This document shows, in pieces, positions 1 to 7,053 of a stretch of 8,706 nt of DNA. The DNA is taken from contig DMQW01000268.1 in the NCBI GenBank assembly GCA_003455565.1, positions 1-8,706 on the forward strand, given 5' to 3'. The position numbers and the translations under genes are program-made. Within the stretch, counting starts at the first letter, position 1, and each line of letters begins with the position of its first letter. The notes under the pieces were generated by a model. That model was not told where the DNA came from. It saw nothing but the letters and a program-made list of their open reading frames with translations, and ran no database searches. Source of the DNA: Limisphaerales bacterium. Its GTDB lineage: Bacteria > Verrucomicrobiota > Verrucomicrobiia > Limisphaerales > UBA11358.

Positions 1-8
1 CCACAAGT

Positions 9-116
9 ATGAGTCAGAACAATCCCAACATCCTGTATGCCGGCCTCGACGTTGCCAAGCTTTACGCTGCCCATGAGCTCCTACAAGTTGCGTCCCTGCG
101 AATCGTCCGAAGTTGA
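9..116 (+). pseudogene. IS110-family transposase N-terminal remnant
   Basis: An ATG at 9 opens a 35-codon frame ending in TGA at 114-116. Its first half reads as the start of an IS110-type transposase: a short polar leader, then ILYAGLDVAKL. In that family the GLDVAK-type strand carries the first acidic residue of the RuvC-like DEDD catalytic domain. Similarity stops right after this strand, and a full transposase would be about 300-400 residues, so this is a 5' stub left by a deletion or recombination. The family call rests on one short motif, and no further catalytic residues or transposon ends are visible. It is probably not functional. Confidence 0.5.
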
Positions 117-162
117 CGGCGAATTGACATAAGGCGTCCGGTCTTGGCTCTGTGGATGACTC

Positions 163-192
163 AAAAAAAGAGTCCGCCCTGCGGGCGGACTC
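163..192 (-). terminator. Intrinsic terminator of the HYR gene
   Basis: On the minus strand a perfect 10-bp GC-rich stem (170-179 pairing with 183-192, loop of three bases) is followed at once by seven T residues (the A-run at 163-169 on the plus strand). It starts 28 bp past the TAA of the minus-strand HYR gene, in the correct orientation to end its transcript. There is no T-run on the other side, so it is not an obvious bidirectional terminator. Confidence 0.88.
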
Positions 193-219
193 TCGTATAC
201 ACAGAACTGAGTGGAGCTA

Positions 220-2328
220 TTACTTGCCGCCTTGGCTCTTGGGCACGGAGACGGTCACCGTCTTGGTGGTGGCGTTGCCGGCGGCATCCCTGGCCTCGAC
301 CGTGATGGTGTAAATGCGACCATTGCCGGTGCCACTGCGCTCGGCGCGGAGATTGAGCGTGAGGGCACCGGTGATTTCGATGTCGTTCGCAGTGTCGCCG
401 TCGCCGAGGCCGTTGTCGGGCTCATTGCTTGTGGCGCCGATGATCTTCAGCGAGGCCACGCCGACAGCATCCGAGGTGACCGCCGTCAGCGTGATTGGGA
501 CCATCTTGTGATTCGGCGGCCACAGCGATGTGCTCGACGCGGTGAGGCTCGCGATCACAGGCGCAGTAGTATCTCGCACAGTGACGGTGAACGAGCCAGA
601 GGACGAGTTGCCCGCGGCATCCTTGGCTGTCAGATTGACGGTGGTGGTGCCGATGGGGAACGTCGAGCCCGACGCCGCACTGGAGGTGAGCGAGGTTACG
701 CCCACGGCATCGGTGGCGGTGGCCGCAAAAGTAGCGGTGGCGCCGGCCGCGCTGGTGGCCTCGAGCACTTGGTTGGCCGGGACGGTGAGTGCGGGCGCAG
801 TGGTGTCGCGCACAGTGATCGTGAACGAGCCGGAGGACGTGTTGTTCGCGGCATCCTTGGCTATCACAGTGACAGTGGTGGTGCCGATGGGGAACGGCGA
901 ACCTGACGACGCGCTGTAGGTGAGCGACCTGACGCCCACAGCATCGGTCGCGCTAGCCGCGAAGGTCGCGACGGCGCCGGCGGCGCTGGTGGCCTCGATA
1001 ACCTGGTTGGCCGGAACCGTGAGCGCAGGCGCAATCGTGTCGCGGACAACAATGAGGATGTTCTGCGTAGCGGTGTTGCCGGCCGCGTCCGTGGCGGACA
1101 GAGACACCAACGAGAATCCGATGACAAACGTGCTGCCCGAAGGCGGGTTCGCCGTGACAGATACGTTGCCGCTGACGACGTCGTTTGCGGTGGCGACAAA
1201 TATGACCGTCGCGCCAGCCGAGCTCGTGGCCTCGGCGGTCACGGTCCCGGGCGCCGAAATGACCGGCGGAGTGGTATCGCGCACCGTGACGTCGAACGAG
1301 GCCGTCGCAGTGTTGTGCGCGGCGTCGGAAGCGGCGAGACCGACGTGCGTGGTGCCGAGCGGGAAGGTGCTGCCGGAGGCCGGGCTCGCCGTGACATTCA
1401 CTGCGCCATCAACGTTATCTTGGGCGGTCGCCGTGAAGGTCACAACCGCGCCGTTCGGGCCAGTGGCCTCGACAGTGATGTTGGCGGGCGCGGTGATGGC
1501 GGGCGGTATGGTATCCGCAGGAGCCACGGGAACGATTTCCAGCGGCTGACTGGCCTCCATGCTCAAATCGATTCGGAAGTTGAAGCCGTTCAACCCGCCG
1601 AAGTCGCCCACGTTGATTGTGATCGTGTTTTCACCCGGATGCACGCTTTGAGAGAATACCGCGTCGGCGTTCAATTGATCAGCCTGGCCCACAATGATGG
1701 GTCCTGTGCTGACTCCGTTGATCGCAACCTGCGCCATGTTGTCGGCCTTGAGCGAGAATGTCATCGTAGCGTTCTGGGCGTCTGTGGGAACCGTGAATCG
1801 CACGCGGTAGAGATACCACAAGGGGTTGGTGTCGCTGGCTCCAGGATCGGAGGCCCCATCTGTCTTGTAATTAATCCAATGGGTAGTGCCAGCGATATTT
1901 CCCCACGGGTGCGTAACGGGGTGCCCATAAGGCGCGTAGTCCGCCAAGTAAGCCGGCTGCCACTGTCCGGTGGCGGGATTGAAGTATTCGGTGTTAGAAG
2001 CGGTGTCTCCCACGTTGCCCACTGCACCGAGGATCGTGAGCGTCTGGGTCGACAGTGGCGGCCCGGTGACGGTGATGGAGCCGCTAACCGCCTGGCCGTC
2101 AACTCCAAAGGGGCCATAGCCAGTGAAATACTGATTCACCCCGTGTAGGTGAAGGGCCGAGGTTCCGGCCGCTATTGGCATGAAGACGATCCGGGCGACA
2201 GTGTAGGTCACGTTGGCCACAGGTGTGCCGGTCGCCGCATACTCGAGAGAGCCGATGGTATTGTCGACGCTGTTCTTACCAGGCATTAGATTCGTAAACG
2301 GTGACGCGCTGCCGGTCGTCACCGACAC
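220..2328 (-). CDS. HYR-repeat secreted protein, part after the amber codon
   Basis: This 702-residue frame is the major part of a large extracellular protein. Residues 1-90 read as the second half of a cohesin-like beta-sandwich. Residues 91-270 form a Trp- and Tyr-rich, probably beta-rich region that I cannot name (perhaps galactose-binding-like). Four HYR (Ig-like) repeats follow at 272-350, 351-429, 430-507 and 508-585, each opening with DT.xP and closing near DAAxNT...VTVR. Residues 586-702 are a different Ig-like domain with the motif SLWPPNHKMVPI. HYR domains are known from adhesive, surface-exposed proteins, so a structural or carbohydrate/protein-binding role outside the cell is inferred. 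No catalytic motif, dockerin or PEP-CTERM tail is visible. The GTG start is only the first possible codon after an in-frame TAG. The frame matches the upstream signal-peptide frame exactly, so on its own this product lacks an export signal. It is best read as the 3' part of a split gene spanning 220-2643. Confidence 0.8.
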   Translation of the reverse strand: MSVTTGSASPFTNLMPGKNSVDNTIGSLEYAATGTPVANVTYTVARIVFMPIAAGTSALHLHGVNQYFTGYGPFGVDGQAVSGSITVTGPPLSTQTLTILGAVGNVGDTASNTEYFNPATGQWQPAYLADYAPYGHPVTHPWGNIAGTTHWINYKTDGASDPGASDTNPLWYLYRVRFTVPTDAQNATMTFSLKADNMAQVAINGVSTGPIIVGQADQLNADAVFSQSVHPGENTITINVGDFGGLNGFNFRIDLSMEASQPLEIVPVAPADTIPPAITAPANITVEATGPNGAVVTFTATAQDNVDGAVNVTASPASGSTFPLGTTHVGLAASDAAHNTATASFDVTVRDTTPPVISAPGTVTAEATSSAGATVIFVATANDVVSGNVSVTANPPSGSTFVIGFSLVSLSATDAAGNTATQNILIVVRDTIAPALTVPANQVIEATSAAGAVATFAASATDAVGVRSLTYSASSGSPFPIGTTTVTVIAKDAANNTSSGSFTITVRDTTAPALTVPANQVLEATSAAGATATFAATATDAVGVTSLTSSAASGSTFPIGTTTVNLTAKDAAGNSSSGSFTVTVRDTTAPVIASLTASSTSLWPPNHKMVPITLTAVTSDAVGVASLKIIGATSNEPDNGLGDGDTANDIEITGALTLNLRAERSGTGNGRIYTITVEARDAAGNATTKTVTVSVPKSQGGK
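574..1515 (-). repeat. Four tandem HYR-domain coding repeats
   Basis: Within the HYR gene, four consecutive units of 237, 237, 234 and 234 bp (1279-1515, 1042-1278, 808-1041, 574-807) encode Ig-like HYR domains of 79, 79, 78 and 78 residues. The last two units are much closer to each other than to the first two. They share most residues (for example APALTVPANQV, EATSAAGA, TDAVGV, FPIGTTTV) and long stretches of identical DNA, which points to a later duplication of one unit. Repeat number probably changes by recombination in such genes. Confidence 0.85.
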
Positions 2329-2331
2329 GAC

Positions 2332-2643
2332 CTACACCTTCGTGGGGTCGAAGTCGATGGTCGCATCGATCCCGTAGGTCGTCCCGTATTGGGCGGTGCC
2401 GATGGCGAAAACCAGGTCAACGGTGCAGGGCGTGCCCACGCTGACCGTTTGGCTGGAGGGGTTCAGGGTTGTGGCCGCAAAGGGCTGCGCGGCGGCTCGA
2501 TTGGGAACCGCGAGCGCGGCCAATGTGATGAGAACAGCCAGCAAGGCGCGGACGCTGGAACGCAGGCGCTGGCCGAATCGATGGGGTTGGAGGCGTGAGC
2601 CAGATTGCATGTCAGCAGTGGCGAGTAATTTTATGTTGTTCAT
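2332..2643 (-). CDS. Signal peptide and first half of cohesin-like domain
   Basis: This 103-codon frame starts at ATG 2643 and ends in TAG at 2332-2334. Residues 28-52 look like a signal peptide: an Arg-rich n-region, the hydrophobic stretch LLAVLITLAALAV and a possible signal-peptidase site after the AAA near residue 52. A long n-region precedes it, so Met12 is an alternative start. Residues 60-103 read as the first strands of a cohesin-like domain (VSVGTPCTVDL, then GIDATIDFDPTKV). The domain stops in mid-strand at the TAG and continues in the same frame after it (VVSVTTGS), so this is the 5' part of the HYR gene and not an independent small protein. No clear Shine-Dalgarno sequence precedes the ATG. 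A nonsense mutation, a sequencing error, or stop-codon readthrough could each explain the split. Confidence 0.75.
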   Translation of the reverse strand: MNNIKLLATADMQSGSRLQPHRFGQRLRSSVRALLAVLITLAALAVPNRAAAQPFAATTLNPSSQTVSVGTPCTVDLVFAIGTAQYGTTYGIDATIDFDPTKV

Positions 2644-2703
2644 GGCATAGTGTGTTTCAGTTGTTGTTTGGTTATGCGTTAAAAGTCATTCGACTCGGCT
2701 CAT

Positions 2704-2732
2704 ATTAAACACGTTCAACCCCCGTGACGCAA
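2704..2732 (-). promoter_or_regulatory. Candidate sigma-70 promoter for the HYR gene
   Basis: On the minus strand TTGCGT (2727-2732) is separated by 17 bp from TTTAAT (2704-2709), which matches five of six consensus -10 bases. It lies about 60 bp upstream of the signal-peptide ATG. The -35 box is poor, and the call rests on spacing and position only. Confidence 0.3.
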
Positions 2733-2812
2733 GAACTATTTTACATTTTTTGTTATCCGCCTGACAATATAGGGTTGGTCTCCTGTCCGTCCATGTTTGT
2801 CCAGCCACGGTA

Positions 2813-2864
2813 GGGCGGCGTTGCTGCGCCGCCCTGATATTTGGGCTGCGGAGCACCGCAGCCC
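2813..2864. repeat. Double-hairpin REP-like element
   Basis: Two GC-rich palindromes stand 8 bp apart. The first has an 8-bp perfect stem (2813-2820 with 2827-2834, loop of six). The second has a 9-bp perfect stem (2843-2851 with 2856-2864, loop AGCA). There is no T-run on either side, so this is not a normal intrinsic terminator. It begins 8 bp after the TAA at 2873 of the broken Rep-like gene. Paired palindromes just downstream of a gene are the usual layout of bacterial REP/BIME elements, which can stabilise mRNA ends or be moved by RAYT transposases. Copy number elsewhere in the genome cannot be seen here. Confidence 0.6.
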
Positions 2865-3242
2865 TGCTGAAATTATGTTGTCCCCAAAAGTTCCTGCTCG
2901 AAACGCGCTTTGGCAGCGGCCCACTCCGCCCCGGCGGATGCCGGAGCTGGTAAAACACCTTGCGCAACCAGTCGCGGCTGTCTTCAAACGCGGTTTCTTC
3001 GTTGGCGTAGTTTTTCGGGTCGAGTGTGAACGTAAGAAATAATTTGCCGCTCACGTCCGGCAGGCGATCCCAGAACCGCGCCAGCACTTTAAAGATGCCA
3101 ACGGGATGAAACCATGACGCCGGAATGAATTCCCTGATGGTCTGCTCGCCGAGTAAGCTTGCGGCTGTCGCCGGCAGGATGTGGCCCCCACTTGATCCAC
3201 CTCCAAGGCTCACCGTTTCTTCGCATGGTTCCCCAGGTTGGC

Positions 3243-3599
3243 TCATGGTGCCGCCTCCAGTTTCCGCGACACAGGAGCTTTAATCCGGGGGGTGAATTTA
3301 AGATTCCGATTCAGAACGTAGGTGCGGACGAACGGCCCTGGCACGAATGGTTTGGGGCGGACGTGCTTTTCTTTCAGCTTCGCCGCCTTGTGCGCCGTGA
3401 CTTGCGCCAGGAATTCATCGGCGGTCAGCCGGAGCTTGGCAATGGCCAGCTTGTTTGTCTTGAGCGAGCGACGAATCAGCTTGCCCCGAACCCGTATTCG
3501 TGAGAAATAGATGCCCGATGGCACATAACGTATCAAATTTGCAAATGGCGTCTTCAGCCAAAGGTCTTTTGGTGCTGCAATACTGTCTTTCACACGCAC
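3243..3599 (-). CDS. Small protein with tyrosine-recombinase arm-like N-terminus
   Basis: This 118-residue basic protein has a GTG start at 3599; a second GTG two codons later is equally possible, and an in-frame TGA lies just upstream. Residues 17-58 (FANLIRYVPSGIYFSRIRVRGKLIRRSLKTNK...AKLRL) resemble the N-terminal DNA-binding arm of tyrosine recombinases, where a short beta sheet is followed by a helix. The rest (59-118) is Lys/Pro/Arg-rich and does not resemble the core-binding or catalytic domains. The R-H-R-Y catalytic residues are absent, so it cannot be an active integrase. It may be a truncated integrase or a stand-alone DNA-binding protein built on the same arm. Its TGA overlaps the ATG of the Rep-like frame, suggesting one operon, and it starts about 60 bp from a tRNA-Ser gene, a typical integration site for mobile elements. 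Confidence 0.5.
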   Translation of the reverse strand: MRVKDSIAAPKDLWLKTPFANLIRYVPSGIYFSRIRVRGKLIRRSLKTNKLAIAKLRLTADEFLAQVTAHKAAKLKEKHVRPKPFVPGPFVRTYVLNRNLKFTPRIKAPVSRKLEAAP

Positions 3600-3660
3600 A
3601 GTATCAAAATGTCAATTCGCAAATCGTAAAACTTCGTTAAGTGCTTGTAAATAAACGGTT

Positions 3661-3748
3661 GGAGAGATGGCTGAGTGGTTTAAGGCACACGCCTGGAAAG
3701 CGTGCGTAGGTAACACTACCGTGAGTTCAAATCTCACTCTCTCCGCCA
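3661..3748 (+). tRNA. tRNA-Ser (GGA anticodon)
   Basis: The 88-nt sequence folds as a class II tRNA. The seven-base acceptor strand GGAGAGA pairs with TCTCTCC (3738-3744), followed by discriminator G and an encoded CCA (3746-3748). The anticodon stem CACGC/GCGTG encloses the loop CTGGAAA, giving anticodon GGA, which reads UCC and UCU serine codons. A long variable arm (around GTAGG...CTACC) is as expected for serine tRNA. The T arm GTGAG-TTCAAAT-CTCAC is perfect. All expected elements are present, so the gene appears functional. Confidence 0.96.
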
Positions 3749-3839
3749 GTTTGATTTTTCGGAATCGTCATCTTAATTCCGCTTTTAATCGTCATCGGCT
3801 TGCTGAAAAGATTAAGACCCGGCCAGCTCTTTTGCAGAA

Positions 3840-3868
3840 TTGACATCCGGTGACCGCATCCCTAGCTT
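3840..3868 (+). promoter_or_regulatory. Weak candidate promoter upstream of purA
   Basis: A perfect TTGACA (3840-3845) stands 17 bp before TAGCTT (3863-3868), which matches only three of six consensus -10 bases. If used, transcription would start near 3875 and the leader would contain the terminator-like hairpin at 3895-3920 before the purA start codon. The poor -10 makes this tentative. Confidence 0.25.
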
Positions 3869-3894
3869 CTTCATGCAAAGACCCCGCCGCTTTG

Positions 3895-5227
<1,333 letters not shown>

Positions 5228-5246
5228 AATAAAATTTATTTGAAAC

Positions 5247-5936
5247 ATGACCGCCGATGAATTTTCAAAAATTGTTCGCGGAGGTTCTGACAAGCTTCGC
5301 GTTGACAACATCGTTTTAACTTTCGGCGGACAGGAGTTTCATGGAAATGGGACGATGCAAATTGAGCATGATGAAATCAAATTGGTCGTTCATCTAAATG
5401 GAGAAGAAAAATTTCCCGACCCCAAAATTGGAATTCACACGAAAAGGGACACATGGCAATTGAAAGGCGTCATCGAATACCATTTAGAATTTCGATGTGA
5501 CCGGGCAATGGTCGTAAGTCCAAGGGATTTTTTTGGCAAATGGCAAACATTTGGCCTTAATCCAGTTTATCTCGTTCCTTCAGGACTGGACGCCATGTCG
5601 TCGCGCGAGCGCCACGCTTTTTATACTCAAGGAGAAAGCGAAAATCAGCCGATAGCGAACGAGGATAATTCGGTGCGCTTTACGGCTCTACTTCAAGAGT
5701 ATCCGTTCTTTGAGCCACTCTGCGGCAAAAAATGGGAGGGAGAAATTGAAGGTTTTAATTTTACGCTCGAAAAAGAAAAAGATGCGGCAGACCTCCATGT
5801 GATACTGAATTCCAAACAAGATTATGCTTCGGCTGGAGAAACGGAAGATGAGAATAAATTCCAAGCATTTATGTCCGCTCTCGCGTTTTTAACTGGTGCA
5901 AACGCCTGCCGGCGGCGATGTGCCGGAATCCGTTGA
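5247..5936 (+). CDS. Protein of unknown function, likely frameshifted near its end
   Basis: I do not recognise this 229-residue protein. It starts with ATG 19 bp after purA. Residues 1-220 look like a soluble, mixed alpha/beta cytoplasmic protein with many acidic and aromatic residues (for example HGNGTMQIEHDEIKL, a WEGEIEGFNFTLEKEKDAADL segment, then FQAFMSALAFLTGANA). There is no signal peptide, transmembrane segment or clear catalytic motif. The last nine residues, CRRRCAGIR, are Arg/Cys-rich and unlike the rest, as expected when a frame is lost. The next frame over (to 6087) reads as more normal protein and has no ATG, so the true gene probably ran on to 6087 and was broken by a frameshift or deletion near 5893-5907. 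The region is visibly AT-richer than purA and uppS, which fits a different origin but does not prove it. Confidence 0.65.
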   Translation: MTADEFSKIVRGGSDKLRVDNIVLTFGGQEFHGNGTMQIEHDEIKLVVHLNGEEKFPDPKIGIHTKRDTWQLKGVIEYHLEFRCDRAMVVSPRDFFGKWQTFGLNPVYLVPSGLDAMSSRERHAFYTQGESENQPIANEDNSVRFTALLQEYPFFEPLCGKKWEGEIEGFNFTLEKEKDAADLHVILNSKQDYASAGETEDENKFQAFMSALAFLTGANACRRRCAGIR

Positions 5937-6087
5937 GCAGCGCGTAGGAAAACTGTTCCAATCTCGAATCTCCGAGTTGCAACTGACTGACCGCCAGTAT
6001 TGGCGTGACATTATCCGCCGGCTGAAAGAACTGCGAGGCGCAGACCAATTGATGCCCGAAGGCGAAAGGGTTTCGGAGATCATTTGA
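5896..6087 (+). pseudogene. Probable out-of-frame 3' end of the preceding gene
   Basis: This is a 63-codon frame, +1 relative to the preceding gene and overlapping its last 41 bp. It reads as a charged, helical C-terminus (VEQRVGKLFQSRISEL, then DRQYWRDIIRRLKELR) ending at TGA 6085-6087. It has no ATG near its 5' end: the only starts are GTG codons at 5896 and 5920 without a ribosome binding site, and an in-frame TAA lies at 5890-5892. That makes an independent gene unlikely and a severed C-terminal part of the upstream gene, or of a deleted neighbour, more likely. I cannot name a family. Confidence 0.45.
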
Positions 6088-6145
6088 TGGCGTGCTGTCT
6101 GTGATTGGAATTCAGTCCGTCGGAAGTTTTATTTTTCATTTTTGA

Positions 6146-6172
6146 AATCTGTGCAATCCGCGTAATCTGCGG
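6146..6172 (+). repeat. Three imperfect 9-bp direct repeats before uppS
   Basis: AATCTGTGC, AATCCGCGT and AATCTGCGG lie head to tail, ending 8 bp before the uppS ATG. I recall similar AATCTG(T/C)G-type strings from intergenic DNA of several bacterial phyla, but their role is unknown to me. Here they cover the place where a ribosome binding site or promoter would be expected. TTGAAA at 6142-6147 overlaps them as a possible -35 box. Confidence 0.5.
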
Positions 6173-6180
6173 CAAACAAA

Positions 6181-6918
6181 ATGAGTTTTGCCACTTCACA
6201 TTTGAGCGCCGAAGCCCGCGCGTCGTTGCCGCAGCACGTCGCCGTCATCATGGACGGCAACGGCCGTTGGGCGAAGTCGCGGCACCTGCCGCGCATTGAG
6301 GGACACCGGCGCGGCGCGGATTCGGCGCGCGAAATAATCCGCACGGCGGGCGAACTCGGCATCAAGTATCTCACGCTCTACGCTTTTTCGGCGGAAAATT
6401 GGAATCGCCCCAAGGACGAAGTGGACGCGCTGATGAAATATCTCATCCACTATCTCAAAAGCGAAACGCCGGAGTTGAACAAAAGCAACGTCCGTCTCGA
6501 AGTCATCGGCCAGATTTATCGCCTGCCGGAAAATGTGCAGGAACATTTGCGAAAATCCATCGCGACGCTTTCCAAAAACAACGGCCTGACGCTCGTGATG
6601 GCGTTGAGCTACGGCAGCCGCATTGAGATCGTGGATGCCGCGCGGCAGATTGCCGAGAAGGTGAAGTCGGGCAAGCTCGAACCTGGCGACATCACCGAGG
6701 AAGTTATCTCGCAGCATCTGTGGACGCGGAACACGCCCGATCCTGACCTGCTCATCCGCACCAGCGGCGAGATGCGCGTGAGTAATTTTCTATTGTGGCA
6801 GATTTCCTACGCCGAACTGGTCATCACGCCGACGCTTTGGCCGGATTTCCGCAAGCCGCAATTCTTCGCTGCGCTGGAGGAATATGCGCGGCGCAACCGC
6901 CGTTTCGGTGGCGTTTGA
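6181..6918 (+). CDS. uppS: Undecaprenyl diphosphate synthase (cis-prenyltransferase)
   Basis: UppS adds isopentenyl units in cis to farnesyl diphosphate to make undecaprenyl diphosphate, the lipid carrier for peptidoglycan and other envelope glycans; it acts at the cytoplasmic face of the membrane. The 245-residue length is typical. Diagnostic segments are present in order: VIMDGNGRWA at 22-31 with catalytic Asp25, GHRRG at 41-45, LYAFSAENWNRP at 66-77, and the C-terminal LIRTSGEMRVSNFLLWQ (191-207) followed by LWPDF (219-223), which binds the diphosphate and Mg2+. The ATG at 6181 is the first in-frame start and has no clear Shine-Dalgarno sequence. In many bacteria cdsA follows uppS; here an inverted repeat and a toxin-like gene follow instead, so uppS seems to be a single-gene unit. 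Confidence 0.96.
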   Translation: MSFATSHLSAEARASLPQHVAVIMDGNGRWAKSRHLPRIEGHRRGADSAREIIRTAGELGIKYLTLYAFSAENWNRPKDEVDALMKYLIHYLKSETPELNKSNVRLEVIGQIYRLPENVQEHLRKSIATLSKNNGLTLVMALSYGSRIEIVDAARQIAEKVKSGKLEPGDITEEVISQHLWTRNTPDPDLLIRTSGEMRVSNFLLWQISYAELVITPTLWPDFRKPQFFAALEEYARRNRRFGGV

Positions 6919-6932
6919 AGGGCAAGAGATTT

Positions 6933-6989
6933 AGACAGAATGAACAGAATGGACAAAATCCAATTCTGCAAAATTCTGTAATTCTGTCT
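6933..6989. repeat. Long imperfect inverted repeat after uppS
   Basis: AGACAGAAT (6933-6941) pairs perfectly with ATTCTGTCT (6981-6989). Inside it, ACAGAAT (6944-6950) pairs with ATTCTGT (6973-6979), with a small bulge between the two helices and a 22-base loop. It begins 15 bp after the uppS stop. The stem is AT-rich and no T-run follows, so it is a weak terminator at best. It may be a dispersed intergenic element or a 3' mRNA structure. Confidence 0.5.
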
Positions 6990-7053
6990 GATGCCGGCGC
7001 AATCACAGTTGCAGAATTTGCGGTGAGCGGGTTAGACTGGCGCTGCCATTTTG

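Larger units (their letters stand above)
2686..3246 (-). pseudogene. Rep-like protein remnant, frameshifted
   Basis: The frame opens with an ATG that overlaps the TGA of the upstream frame (ATGA, 3243-3246), an arrangement typical of translational coupling. Residues 35-102 look like real protein: a strand LFLTFTLD (69-76), then an amphipathic stretch ending RDWLRKVFYQLR. A FLTxT strand followed by such a helix resembles the start of HUH-type rolling-circle replication initiators, but the defining HUH histidine motif and catalytic Tyr are absent, so the family is a guess. After residue 102 (about 2941) the frame becomes Pro/Arg/Ser-rich and then runs through the double hairpin at 2813-2864, so its tail is not protein-like. 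Another frame over 2873-2940 reads plausibly (AEWAAAKARFEQELLG) and stops with TAA at 2873-2875, just before the hairpins. The likely history is a frameshift or internal deletion near 2941, with the true 3' end at 2873. Confidence 0.45.

Noticed and set aside
211..1549. Long plus-strand frames opposite the HYR gene (211-906, 920-1549)
   Set aside because: They are antisense shadows of GC-rich repeat DNA, low in complexity (Gly/Arg- or Ala/Val-rich), and the minus-strand domains explain the region.
2332..2334. TAG read as pyrrolysine or another programmed recoding site
   Set aside because: No pyl genes or recoding structure are seen, and TAG is not a selenocysteine codon. A point nonsense change or sequencing error is simpler.
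3661..3748. Duplicated tRNA-Ser 3' end as an attachment site for the integrase-like remnant
   Set aside because: I found no second copy of the T-arm/acceptor sequence elsewhere in the window, so att boundaries cannot be supported.
6196..6717. 173-codon minus-strand frame opposite uppS
   Set aside because: It is antisense to highly conserved UppS motifs and resembles no family.
6933..6989. CRISPR or toxin-antitoxin operator
   Set aside because: There are no regularly spaced repeats with unique spacers, and the structure lies closer to the uppS stop than to the toxin-like start.
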